Both the position numbers and the translations under genes were made by a program. The notes beneath the pieces were generated by a model. It saw nothing but the letters and a program-made list of their open reading frames with translations, had not been told where the DNA came from and did not search any database. A stretch of DNA of 10,981 nucleotides. It comes from Klebsiella pneumoniae (lineage in GTDB: Bacteria > Pseudomonadota > Gammaproteobacteria > Pseudomonadales > Azotimanducaceae). Below, piece by piece: positions 1 through 7,438 of the stretch; position 1 is the stretch's first letter; the number at the start of each line of letters is the position of its first letter. The stretch is from the NCBI GenBank assembly GCA_945878745.1, contig CAMDVY010000054.1, forward strand, positions 1-10,981, read 5' to 3'.

Positions 1-40
1 GAGAGTTACCGGGACATCTCGATCGAGTGACTAACCTCAC

Positions 41-107
41 GTAGGAGCGATCTCCTGATCGCGATCATCAATGTTCCCAACAATCGCGATCAGGAGATCG
101 CTCCTAC
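41..107. repeat. Inverted pair of REP-like elements (BIME-type)
   Basis: Two 25-bp copies (41-65 and 83-107) are perfect reverse complements of each other, separated by a 17-nt spacer. Each copy starts with the head GTAGGAGCG when read outward-in. Each also contains its own short hairpin; in the left copy GCGATC (47-52) pairs with GATCGC (57-62) around a TCCT loop. A GTAG tetranucleotide next to a small palindrome is the known signature of REP elements mobilised by RAYT transposases in Pseudomonas, Stenotrophomonas and relatives. Lying just downstream of the minus-strand VOC gene, the pair could also stop transcription or protect the mRNA 3' end, but there is no U-tract. No RAYT gene is in the window. 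Confidence 0.85.
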
Positions 108-123
108 AATAAGCCCTCCTGTC

Positions 124-152
124 GTGGAAGGGGCTGCCCGACGATCTTCCAC
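124..152 (-). other. Weak stem-loop downstream of VOC gene
   Basis: GTGGAAG (124-130) and CTTCCAC (146-152) form a 7-bp perfect stem with a 15-nt loop, starting 11 nt past the stop codon of the minus-strand VOC gene. No T-rich stretch follows on the minus strand, so it is not a standard intrinsic terminator. It may act together with the adjacent REP pair, or may be chance. Confidence 0.25.
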
Positions 153-163
153 TGCGCAGAATC

Positions 164-613
164 CTAGCTCGACTCCGCCGATTTCCATTCACGGGGATCT
201 ACGTCGCGAACGTGTTCCGCGAAGTACCACCGGTGTCCCTCGAGGTCTAATGCTTCGTAGCGTCGATCGCCCCACGGCTGATCTCGCAGTTCCATGACTA
301 TCCTCGCGCCCATCTGTTTGGCTCGTGTGCAATGCTCGTCAACACCGTCTACGTACACGATCACCATCTGGGTTCCAGCACCCAGCGTCACGGGGCTCTC
401 GAGGTCGTGTCCTCCGGCCGTCCCGATCATCACGACACCCGCTCCCAGTTCCATCTCCGTCAGGCTGATCTGACCCTCGTTCGTACTAAGCCGAGCTCGC
501 TCCCGCTCCCTGAACCCGAACGCCTCGCTCAACCAAGCGACAGCTTTTGTAGGGTCCCGGTACGCGAGCCTGGGGTAGATCTGCGGAACGCCTTTGGGCG
601 GATTGCTTGGCAC
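164..613 (-). CDS. VOC (glyoxalase/bleomycin-resistance fold) family protein
   Basis: This is a 149-residue soluble protein of the vicinal oxygen chelate superfamily, in the PhnB/glyoxalase-like group. The N-terminus (PPKGVPQIYPRLAYRDPTKA) and the following AVAWLSEAFGF are the usual first beta-alpha unit. Later come TQMVIVYVDGVDEHCTRAKQ and a C-terminal DLEGHRWYFAEHV strand, both typical of the fold. VOC members bind a metal or small molecule and serve as isomerases, dioxygenases or resistance proteins; nothing here fixes the substrate. I chose the GTG at 613 because AGGTG (625-621) lies 7 nt upstream and family members usually begin MPxNPP. A second GTG at 628 would add five residues but has no Shine-Dalgarno. 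The gene is the last of three minus-strand genes, 144 nt after the aldo/keto reductase, and the REP pair follows it. Confidence 0.85.
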   Translation of the reverse strand: MPSNPPKGVPQIYPRLAYRDPTKAVAWLSEAFGFRERERARLSTNEGQISLTEMELGAGVVMIGTAGGHDLESPVTLGAGTQMVIVYVDGVDEHCTRAKQMGARIVMELRDQPWGDRRYEALDLEGHRWYFAEHVRDVDPREWKSAESS

Positions 614-757
614 GTTCGTGCACCTCACCTGAGTCTCGGGGATGACGCTTTCGGGACAGCACTGTGGGTGCTCGCAGCCGAAAATGCCACTGCTGTCGAG
701 CGAAGTACTGATCCGGAGTACGGCTCGGTGGAATCTACGAAGGCTATCGCCTAAAAA

Positions 758-1846
758 TCAGGACGGCGTTGGCGCCTCCGCATCGAGCAGTCCCTGACTT
801 TTCAGATCTGCCCAGAGCGCGGTTGGAATGCGGATACCCAGCAATCGATGCGCCTCGGCTGCCTCTTGCGCGTTCTTCGCACCGGGGATAACCGCTGCCA
901 CCGACGGGTGTGCAAGCGGGAACTGAATGGCTGCGGCCGCAAGCTCCACGCCGTGTGATTTGCAAACCGCTTGCAGACGTGTGGTCTTGAAGCGAACGTG
1001 TTCCGGTGTTTCGCCATACATGTAGCTGACGGTCTCCGGGGCAACCAGCCAACCACCGGCGTAAGGGGAGGCAATGATGGCGCCGATGTTGCGTGACCTG
1101 CACATCGGCAACACGCGACGCAGCGCCAGGGTATCGAGCAGCGTGTACGGGCCGGCCAGGATGATGAAATCCAGATCGACGGTATCGGCGATCTTCTCGA
1201 TCAGATCTTCCTGTAGCTCGCCATCCCAGCTGTCGTAGTTGCGCATCTCGCGATTGCAGCCGGCACCGATGGCCTTGATATGTCCAGACGCGCGAAGGTC
1301 TTCCAGCGCCACGGCACCGCGGCCGCCCTGGCGAGACAGCTGACTCAGCGCATGGTCCACTTCTGCGGGCCATTGATGGCCGTAGTCGATATCGTGAATG
1401 GCGAGGCTATCCACAGCCGGCAGGCCAAGCCGCTGCAAGGAATCACGGTGCTGATGCAGGATGGCGTCGTGTCGATAGTCGAAGTGCACACGATGTCCGC
1501 TGAGACGGTCGCGTGGCGTGCGCACCCCACCACCGGGCGAAAGGGTTTTCAGGGCTTCATTCCGGAAAGGCTCCGGTTCAAGCGTGCGTCCCACCTTGGT
1601 ATTGATCCGAAACTCATCCGAAGTTCCGCACTCGGCCAGCGCCACTCCGATCCGGCGCTCGGAGCGCCCGATCCCGTAATACGGTGCCGTGTCATAAAAT
1701 CGCACGCCACCATCCCACGCCGCACGAACCGTCTCGACACAGTCATTCAATGCCACCTGAGGAATGCCTAAAGGCCCTCCCCCGAATCCAAGTGGTGTCA
1801 CGTCCAGACTGCTCTTACCTACCTTGCGTGGGATCGAGAAGTTCAT
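758..1846 (-). CDS. Aldo/keto reductase (D-threo-aldose 1-dehydrogenase-like)
   Basis: This is a 362-residue NAD(P)H-dependent oxidoreductase of the AKR TIM-barrel superfamily. The catalytic tetrad is visible: Asp52 and Tyr57 in FYDTAPYYG, Lys84 in NTKVGR and His151 in LAIHDID. The N-terminus (LDVTPLGFGGGPLG) and the late VIPGAKNAQE segment, part of the cofactor-binding end, are canonical. The overall layout, with SSLDVTPLG at the start and DSLQRLGLPAVDSLAIHD in the middle, fits the D-threo-aldose 1-dehydrogenase / L-fucose dehydrogenase / pyridoxal 4-dehydrogenase branch. The physiological substrate, an aldose or other carbonyl, cannot be read from sequence. The ATG at 1846 has a modest GAGG about 10 nt upstream. 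The gene follows the amidohydrolase after a 93-nt gap holding a stem-loop, so it may be co-transcribed or separately expressed. Confidence 0.93.
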   Translation of the reverse strand: MNFSIPRKVGKSSLDVTPLGFGGGPLGIPQVALNDCVETVRAAWDGGVRFYDTAPYYGIGRSERRIGVALAECGTSDEFRINTKVGRTLEPEPFRNEALKTLSPGGGVRTPRDRLSGHRVHFDYRHDAILHQHRDSLQRLGLPAVDSLAIHDIDYGHQWPAEVDHALSQLSRQGGRGAVALEDLRASGHIKAIGAGCNREMRNYDSWDGELQEDLIEKIADTVDLDFIILAGPYTLLDTLALRRVLPMCRSRNIGAIIASPYAGGWLVAPETVSYMYGETPEHVRFKTTRLQAVCKSHGVELAAAAIQFPLAHPSVAAVIPGAKNAQEAAEAHRLLGIRIPTALWADLKSQGLLDAEAPTPS

Positions 1847-1896
1847 GCCAATAGGCCTCGGCGATTCGGGATCGGTTGCAGGAAGGAAGGGTGGTA

Positions 1897-1920
1897 GCAG
1901 GACACCCGTGCGTGTCCTGC
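1897..1920 (-). terminator. Perfect 9-bp stem-loop after amidohydrolase gene
   Basis: GCAGGACAC (1897-1905) and GTGTCCTGC (1912-1920) form a perfect GC-rich 9-bp stem with a 6-nt loop, 20 nt past the stop codon of the minus-strand amidohydrolase. The minus-strand continuation is pyrimidine-rich (TACCACCCTTCC) but has no T-run, so it is a weak or partial intrinsic terminator. It could also be a processing or stability hairpin that separates expression of the two genes. An operator for the downstream reductase gene is a further possibility. Confidence 0.45.
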
Positions 1921-1939
1921 CTTGTCATTACGCACTCAA

Positions 1940-3631
1940 TCAGCCGCGCTGGAACTCGCGAATGACCTGACCTGGACGTTGCCCGGTGTGGTAGCCATTT
2001 TCCACCACCACACGACCTCCGACGATGGTCGCCGCATAACCCTGGCTCTTGACGATGAACCGACCACCGTTGTGCGGGAAGTCATGCACGAACTCCGGCT
2101 GCATGGTCTCCAGCTTGTCGTAGTCGATGATGTTCAGGTCGGCATGCCAGCCCACCTTGATCTCACCGCGCTGCTTGAGCCCGAGCACCTTCGCTGATTT
2201 GCCGGTGATGCGATGCACGGCTTCCGGCAGCGTGTAGACACCACGCTTGCGGGTCAGATCGCTGAGCAGGAACGTTGGCGAATCCGCATCGATCAGGATG
2301 CCCACGTGTGCGCCGGTATCGGCCAACATGGGGATGCAATGATCCATGTTCATGAATCGCCACTGGTTTTCGAGATTGCCACCAAACGCCCACAGGTTGA
2401 ACAGTTGCCGGCCTTCGGATTCGAGCAGGCGTTCCACATAGATATCCACCACATCACGGCCGGATTCTTCGGCCAGTTGTGCCAGGCTCTTCTTGCCGTC
2501 CAGATCGTAGTCCGGCAATGCGCCGTCGCCGAGTGGATGCAGCATGGCCGGCGGCACCTTGATTCCCGATTCCTTGCCCTCTGCAATCAGGATGGCTCGC
2601 TTCGCCGGATTGCGCAGTTCTGCCACACGATCGGCAATCGTCGGCAGTTTCATCAGCGCCTTCCAGGCAGGCGTGTTGAACGGCGAGGCCTTGGCCAGAC
2701 CGAACAGCGCACCACTGGGTCGGGTGTGGCAGATGCTGGTGATCCGCCGACCGGCTGCATTGTTCCGGTCGAGGAACTCCCTCATGTTGTTGACACCGCC
2801 GTCCTTGCTGTTGCCCGCACCGGCCGAGAAGATCACCTGACAACCAGCTTCAGCGCCCTGTTCGAACATGCGCAGTTCAGTATCAAACCGCTTGGAGAAG
2901 TCCGGCGCGGCCTGGTACAGGCCACCGGCGCCGCCACCCTGTACAACGGCACGCTGGATCGCCAGCGTCTCATTGAGATCTGCAAAGGTTCCGGGGGTCA
3001 GCCGACCGTCCGGCACCTTGTGACCCAGGAAACGCGAGGTGGAGAAGCCAACCGCGCCTTCCGCAACCGAGTCACGCACCAGTCTTACGATCTTCTCAAG
3101 CTCTTCCGGCGTCGCCTGTGCACCTTCATCCATGGATCGCTCGCCCATGGCTTCATAACGGATCGAGGAGTGACCCACCAGACCCACCACGTTGAGGGCA
3201 GGACGCAGCGATTGCAGCGCATCGAGGTAACCGCCATAGCTGGTCCAGTTCCACGGCAAGCCATCCATGATGGCATCGGCTGCAATGTCCTCCACCGCTT
3301 CCATCAACTTGGCCAGATTTTCCCGATTGTGAACGGCAACCGGCGCAAAGGTAACGCCACAGTTACCGATCAATGCTGTGGTTACCCCGTGATAGGAGCT
3401 GGACCGCATCTGCGGATCCCAGCCGATCTGCGCATCCATGTGCGTGTGCAGATCCACAAACCCCGGGGTGACCAGCTTGCCGGTGGCATCAATGGTCCGC
3501 GCCGCAGTGACGCCCGACAAATCGCCGACGCGGGTGATTCGCCCGGCGTCGACCGCGATATCGGTTCGCGTACCCGCCGAGCCGGTGCCATCGATGACGG
3601 TGCCGCCTGAAATGATCAGTTCATGAGCCAC
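1940..3631 (-). CDS. Amidohydrolase, N-acyl-D-amino-acid deacylase-like
   Basis: This is a 563-residue cytoplasmic metallo-hydrolase of the amidohydrolase superfamily. The N-terminal beta-sandwich (LIISGGTVIDGTG) is followed by VTPGFVDLHTHMDAQ, whose His62 and His64 are the first metal ligands, and by IGNCG with Cys91, the D-aminoacylase-type bridging cysteine. GHSSIR (153-158) and a late ILIDADSPT segment, where Asp450 probably is the catalytic Asp, also fit. The C-terminal IKVGWHADLNIID closes the sandwich. Characterised relatives hydrolyse N-acyl-D-amino acids. Where those enzymes have two further His ligands, this protein reads GGLYQAAPDF (about 236-245) and VIFSAGAGNS (about 266-275), so activity and substrate are uncertain. 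It starts at GTG with a strong GGGGGAG 7 nt upstream. It is divergent from the acyl-CoA carboxylase gene. Confidence 0.88.
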   Translation of the reverse strand: MAHELIISGGTVIDGTGSAGTRTDIAVDAGRITRVGDLSGVTAARTIDATGKLVTPGFVDLHTHMDAQIGWDPQMRSSSYHGVTTALIGNCGVTFAPVAVHNRENLAKLMEAVEDIAADAIMDGLPWNWTSYGGYLDALQSLRPALNVVGLVGHSSIRYEAMGERSMDEGAQATPEELEKIVRLVRDSVAEGAVGFSTSRFLGHKVPDGRLTPGTFADLNETLAIQRAVVQGGGAGGLYQAAPDFSKRFDTELRMFEQGAEAGCQVIFSAGAGNSKDGGVNNMREFLDRNNAAGRRITSICHTRPSGALFGLAKASPFNTPAWKALMKLPTIADRVAELRNPAKRAILIAEGKESGIKVPPAMLHPLGDGALPDYDLDGKKSLAQLAEESGRDVVDIYVERLLESEGRQLFNLWAFGGNLENQWRFMNMDHCIPMLADTGAHVGILIDADSPTFLLSDLTRKRGVYTLPEAVHRITGKSAKVLGLKQRGEIKVGWHADLNIIDYDKLETMQPEFVHDFPHNGGRFIVKSQGYAATIVGGRVVVENGYHTGQRPGQVIREFQRG

Positions 3632-3831
3632 GGTTTGTCTCCCCCTGTTTGATTCGCGCGCCCCTCCCTGTCGATGAACAGGTTGCGGGCAGGCTGAATA
3701 TTGGTGTCTTTAAGGTTGCGGCAAAAACACTAGCACACCACCTTGTGTTCTGAAGTATCGCAAGTGTGAGCGGCCATGGCTATGCGACGGCCTGCCTGGA
3801 CCCGCCCTTTTTCCATACTATCGATGAACGG

Positions 3832-3865
3832 CGACATTCCCCGCTCGAATGTCGGCTAGCCGACA
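3832..3865. promoter_or_regulatory. Candidate operator: 16-bp palindrome plus overlapping inverted repeat
   Basis: TGTCGGCTAGCCGACA (3850-3865) is a perfect 16-bp palindrome. Its left half also belongs to a second inverted repeat: CGACATTC (3832-3839) pairs with GAATGTCG (3847-3854) across 7 nt. There are therefore three CGACA/TGTCG arms in 34 bp, and the middle arm can pair with either neighbour. In DNA this would suit a dimeric repressor such as a TetR or GntR type. In RNA it would give two mutually exclusive hairpins. No regulator gene is in the window, so the binding protein is unknown. Confidence 0.5.
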
Positions 3866-3953
3866 CCGCCCCTGCGACCTGACGCTGCGATTCACTCGCA
3901 CCCGGAGTGCCTGTACTCTCGCCCGCTTCGTCACGTCTCGACCTGCCAACACC

Positions 3954-3958
3954 GGGAG
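3954..3958 (+). promoter_or_regulatory. Ribosome binding site deciding a TTG start
   Basis: GGGAG lies 5 nt before the TTG at 3964. The residues that follow TTG (SFKSILIANRGEIAIRI) are the exact usual N-terminus of a biotin carboxylase. A GTG at 3907 would prepend 19 unrelated residues and has no comparable site. Confidence 0.7.
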
Positions 3959-3963
3959 ATCAC

Positions 3964-6900
3964 TTGAGCTTCAAGTCGATACTGATCGCCAATCGCGGCG
4001 AAATTGCCATCCGCATAACCCGCGCCGCCGCCGACCTCGGTATTCGTACGGTCGCGGTTTTTGCAGAGGATGACGCAACCAGTCTGCACACAAAAATCGC
4101 CGATGGGGCTCACGCCTTGCCAGGTAAAGGCCCCCGCGCCTACCTCGACATCAACGCGATCATCAGCGCCGCACAGTCAACCGGATGTGATGCCATCCAT
4201 CCGGGCTACGGGTTTCTTTCCGAGCGCGCTGAACTGGCCTCCAGCTGTCTGGCTGCAGGGCTCACCTTCATCGGTCCAGGCGTTGAACTGCTCAGACTCT
4301 TTGGCGACAAGACACAAGCACGCGCTGCGGCAATCAAGACAGGGGTGCCGGTCTTGCGGGGCATAGACCATGGCGTCACGCTGCAAGAGTGTTTCGCCTT
4401 CTTCGATTCGTTGGGCGCAGGACATGCCATGATCATCAAGGCAGTCGCGGGTGGCGGCGGACGCGGCACGAGAGTCGTCCAGCAACGCGAAGAGGTAGAA
4501 AGCGCCTATGCGCGCTGCCGTTCGGAAGCGATGGCAACCTTCGGTGTCGCCGATGTCTTTGTCGAAGAGTTCATAAATCGGGCTCGTCACATCGAGGTAC
4601 AGATCCTTGGCGACCATCAGGGCGGCATCGCACATCTGGGAGAACGTGAGTGCAGTGTCCAGCGGCGGTTTCAGAAGGTTGTTGAGATTGCACCCGCACC
4701 CGGCCTGGACAACGCACTGCGCAAACGCATTATCGAAACCGCCGTCCAGTTCGCCACGGCGATCGGCTACAACAACCTGGGCACGTTTGAATTTCTGGTA
4801 GACACCAGCGTCAAGCAGCGGTTTGTCTTCATCGAGGCCAATGCAAGACTGCAGGTCGAACATACGGTGACCGAAGCCGTCACGGGCGTTGACCTCGTGC
4901 AAACGCAGATTCGCCTCGCCGAAGGCTCCACTCTCGAACAACTCGGTCTCAGCGATCTGCCGGTGACCCGCCCACGAGGTTTTGCCATCCAGGCCAGGGT
5001 CAACATGGAGACCATCGAAGCCGACGGATCAGTACGCCCCAACGGCGGAACGTTGACCGCCTACGAAGCGCCCAGCGGACCCGGTGTTCGCACCGACGGA
5101 TTCGGCTATACCGGCTACCGCACCAGCAGCGCCTTCGATTCACTGTTGGCCAAGGTGATCTGCTTTGCTGCAGGCAACGATCCCGGTCCCGCTATCGCCC
5201 GCTCTTTGCGCGCCCTGTCCGAATTCCGGCTGGATGGCGTGGTGACAAACATACCTTTCCTGCGCCAGATTCTATCGCACCCGGACTTCATGGCCGGCAA
5301 GGTACATACACGCTGGGTTGAAGAACACCTCGCGACTTTGACACGGGTGGACGATTCCGGACGCTTGCGCTTCCTCCCTGCGAGCCGACCAAAAGGAAAC
5401 ACCGGCAGTGAAGCCGCTTCCGGATTTGCCGGGGCACGTGTCAACACGCGAGACCCACTGGCCCTCTTCGATCACGACGCTCGTATCAGGGCGGAGCAGA
5501 CCACGGCAGATCCGGACGCACAGCCGGATGACGAGACGGCAAGCATCGGTCCGGAAGGATCAACCGGTGTCGGCGCGCCCATACAGGGAACGATCATCGC
5601 CATTGATGTGAAGGTGGATGACACTGTTCGCAAGGGCCAGCAGGTTGCCGTCGTCGAAGCCATGAAGATGGAGCACATCATCATCGCCGATCGCGACGGC
5701 ATCGTTCGCGCCGTTACCATGACGGTGGGTGATGTCGTCCGCGAAAACTATCCGATCATCTTCATCGAAGCTGCCGAAGTCAGTGGTGACGCCATTGCTC
5801 AGGTGACCGCTGTCGACCCGGACTACATCCGCCCCGACCTGCAGGAAAACATCGATCGACACGCATTCATTCTGGATGTAAATCGTCCAGAGGCGGTGCG
5901 CAAACGACATGGACTGGGCTATCGCATGATTCGCGAAAGCATCGGACAGTTGATGGACGACGGCACCTTCAAGGAATACTGGCCGCTGATCGTGGCGCGA
6001 CAACATCGCCGCTTCGACATGGAAACCCTGCGCCGGAACACCCCGGCAGACGGCCTGGTTGCTGGCATCGGCACGATCAACGGCGGACTGTTTGACGATG
6101 TACACAGCCGGGCGATGGTGGTTGCCTACGACTACACCGTTCTTGCCGGTACCCAGGGCGGACGCAATCACTACAAGCAGGATCGGATGTTCGAACTCGC
6201 TTATCGACTGCGTCTGCCCCTCATTCTGTTTGGTGAGGGTGGCGGCGGACGACCGGGTGACGACTCGGGCGGTCCGGGCGTTGCCTTCGATACCCACACC
6301 TTCACTCAGTACGCCAGACTCAGCGGCCTGGTGCCCCTCATCGCCATCGTCAACGGGCGAACCTTTGCGGGCAATACCGCACTGGTTGCCTGCAGTGACG
6401 TCATCATTGCCACCGAAGGAACGACACTCGCAATGGGTGGCCCGGCCATGATCGAAGGAGGTGGTCTTGGGATCTACACACCCGAAGAGGTTGGTCCCAT
6501 GTCCTTCCAGGTGCCTAACGGCGTAGTAGACATCCTGGTCAAGGATGAAGTGGAGGCCGTCTTCACGGCTCAAAAATACCTCTCCTACTTCCAGGGTGCG
6601 ATCGATGCCTGGGAAAAACCGGATCAGCGCCGGTTGCGTCACATCGTTCCGGAAAATCGCCTGCGTCTGTACGACATGCGCGAGATCATCAACACCATCG
6701 CCGATGCGGACTCGGTGCTCGAAATTCGCGAGAAGTTCGGCATTGGCGTGATTACCGCCTTCATTCGCGTCGAAGGCCGACCCATGGGCGTCATCGCCAA
6801 CAACCCGCATCATCTGGCCGGGGCCATCGACTCCCCGGCCGCTGACAAAGGCGCTCGTTTCGTGCAGCTGTGTGACGCCTTTGATATCCCCGTGCTGAGC

Positions 6901-7383
6901 CTGATGGACTGTCCTGGCATGATGGTCGGCCCGGACGTCGAGCGCACCGCACTGGTCAGACACTGCGTACGCATGTTCAACGTGGGTGCGAACCTGACCA
7001 CGCCGATGTTCGGTGTGGTGATACGAAAGGCCTATGGGCTAGGTGTACAGGCCATGTGCGGCGCCAGCTCCGGCGTCCCCTTTTTCACCGTCGCCTGGCC
7101 TACTGCAGAATTCGCCGGCATGAACATCGAAGGATCGGTGAAACTCGGCTATCGAAAGGAACTGGCTGCCATTGAGGACCCGGAAGCACGTCGGGCTGAA
7201 TTCGACGTGCGGGTACAACGTGCCTACGAAGGCGCAAAGGCCGTCAACGCCGGCGTTGGTGGTGGACTGGACGATGTCATCGATCCGGCAGAAACCCGCA
7301 GCTGGATCGTCACCGGGCTGAAGTCGTTGCCACCGACACCCGTTCGTGAGGGGAAAAAGTACCCCTACATCGATACCTGGTAA
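3964..7383 (+). CDS. Single-chain acyl-CoA carboxylase (biotin carboxylase, BCCP and carboxyltransferase)
   Basis: This is a 1139-residue biotin enzyme that carboxylates an acyl-CoA using ATP and bicarbonate. Biotin carboxylase (1 to about 450) starts ILIANRGEIAIRI and has the ATP-grasp loop AGGGGRGTR (162-170), Cys230 and Lys238 (same numbers as E. coli AccC), and Glu291/Asn293/Arg295 in EANARLQVEH. After a linker with DPLALFDH, the carrier domain (about 540-610) has biotinyl Lys568 in EAMKMEH. The carboxyltransferase (about 640-1139) has GEGGGGR (757-763) and MDCPGMMVG (981-989). One-chain order and length match the bacterial long-chain acyl-CoA carboxylases, which form homo-hexamers, rather than split ACC/PCC. 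Acyl-chain preference cannot be read. It starts at TTG; a GTG at 3907 is the alternative. The PQQ dehydrogenase gene follows after 55 nt. Confidence 0.93.
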   Translation: MSFKSILIANRGEIAIRITRAAADLGIRTVAVFAEDDATSLHTKIADGAHALPGKGPRAYLDINAIISAAQSTGCDAIHPGYGFLSERAELASSCLAAGLTFIGPGVELLRLFGDKTQARAAAIKTGVPVLRGIDHGVTLQECFAFFDSLGAGHAMIIKAVAGGGGRGTRVVQQREEVESAYARCRSEAMATFGVADVFVEEFINRARHIEVQILGDHQGGIAHLGERECSVQRRFQKVVEIAPAPGLDNALRKRIIETAVQFATAIGYNNLGTFEFLVDTSVKQRFVFIEANARLQVEHTVTEAVTGVDLVQTQIRLAEGSTLEQLGLSDLPVTRPRGFAIQARVNMETIEADGSVRPNGGTLTAYEAPSGPGVRTDGFGYTGYRTSSAFDSLLAKVICFAAGNDPGPAIARSLRALSEFRLDGVVTNIPFLRQILSHPDFMAGKVHTRWVEEHLATLTRVDDSGRLRFLPASRPKGNTGSEAASGFAGARVNTRDPLALFDHDARIRAEQTTADPDAQPDDETASIGPEGSTGVGAPIQGTIIAIDVKVDDTVRKGQQVAVVEAMKMEHIIIADRDGIVRAVTMTVGDVVRENYPIIFIEAAEVSGDAIAQVTAVDPDYIRPDLQENIDRHAFILDVNRPEAVRKRHGLGYRMIRESIGQLMDDGTFKEYWPLIVARQHRRFDMETLRRNTPADGLVAGIGTINGGLFDDVHSRAMVVAYDYTVLAGTQGGRNHYKQDRMFELAYRLRLPLILFGEGGGGRPGDDSGGPGVAFDTHTFTQYARLSGLVPLIAIVNGRTFAGNTALVACSDVIIATEGTTLAMGGPAMIEGGGLGIYTPEEVGPMSFQVPNGVVDILVKDEVEAVFTAQKYLSYFQGAIDAWEKPDQRRLRHIVPENRLRLYDMREIINTIADADSVLEIREKFGIGVITAFIRVEGRPMGVIANNPHHLAGAIDSPAADKGARFVQLCDAFDIPVLSLMDCPGMMVGPDVERTALVRHCVRMFNVGANLTTPMFGVVIRKAYGLGVQAMCGASSGVPFFTVAWPTAEFAGMNIEGSVKLGYRKELAAIEDPEARRAEFDVRVQRAYEGAKAVNAGVGGGLDDVIDPAETRSWIVTGLKSLPPTPVREGKKYPYIDTW

Positions 7384-7426
7384 CCAGACCGCAAGCCGCA
7401 GCAACGAACGATCTACACGCCTGAAA

Positions 7427-7432
7427 AGAGGG
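7427..7432 (+). promoter_or_regulatory. Ribosome binding site for the PQQ dehydrogenase GTG start
   Basis: AGAGGG sits 6 nt before the GTG at 7439. The start is supported because the lipoprotein signal peptide begins directly after it. An upstream in-frame GTG at 7346 overlaps the carboxylase gene and would bury the signal peptide. Confidence 0.7.
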
Positions 7433-7438
7433 TCCGCA

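Larger units (their letters stand above)
3632..3963. promoter_or_regulatory. Divergent intergenic regulatory region
   Basis: These 332 bp separate the start codons of the amidohydrolase (minus) and the carboxylase (plus), and I see no gene in them. They should hold promoters for both directions. On the minus strand, TTGCCG followed 18 nt later by TATTCA (roughly 3725-3696) is a possible promoter. On the plus strand, a -10-like TACTAT lies at 3816-3821, with only a poor -35. Both promoter guesses are weak by eye. The stronger signal is the set of inverted repeats at 3832-3865, downstream of that -10-like box and about 100 nt ahead of the carboxylase start. Confidence 0.55.

Noticed and set aside
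18..27. CTCGATCGAG 10-bp palindrome near the left edge
   Set aside because: Short, GATC-rich and easily found by chance in GC-rich DNA. It has no promoter or partner repeat nearby.
41..107. Reading the inverted pair as a CRISPR fragment or IS end
   Set aside because: Only two copies, inverted rather than direct, with a 17-nt spacer. There is no transposase gene and no flanking target duplication visible.
332..754. Plus-strand open frame across the VOC gene and the 629-757 gap
   Set aside because: Mostly antisense to the VOC gene, with no recognisable protein features. The gap itself shows no gene or clear promoter that I can support.
744..1373. Minus-strand open frame overlapping the aldo/keto reductase in another frame
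   Set aside because: The reductase frame is intact with all catalytic residues. This Arg-rich translation is a frame shadow, not evidence of a frameshift.
2213..3610. Long open frame on the plus strand opposite the amidohydrolase gene (465 codons)
   Set aside because: Mirror of a GC-rich coding frame. The translation is rich in His, Arg and Gln with no recognisable domain, and it lies fully inside a well-supported gene.
5560..6963. Long open frame on the minus strand opposite the carboxylase gene (467 codons)
   Set aside because: Antisense shadow of the BCCP and carboxyltransferase coding region. Its composition is biased to Asp, His and Val, and no family motif is visible.
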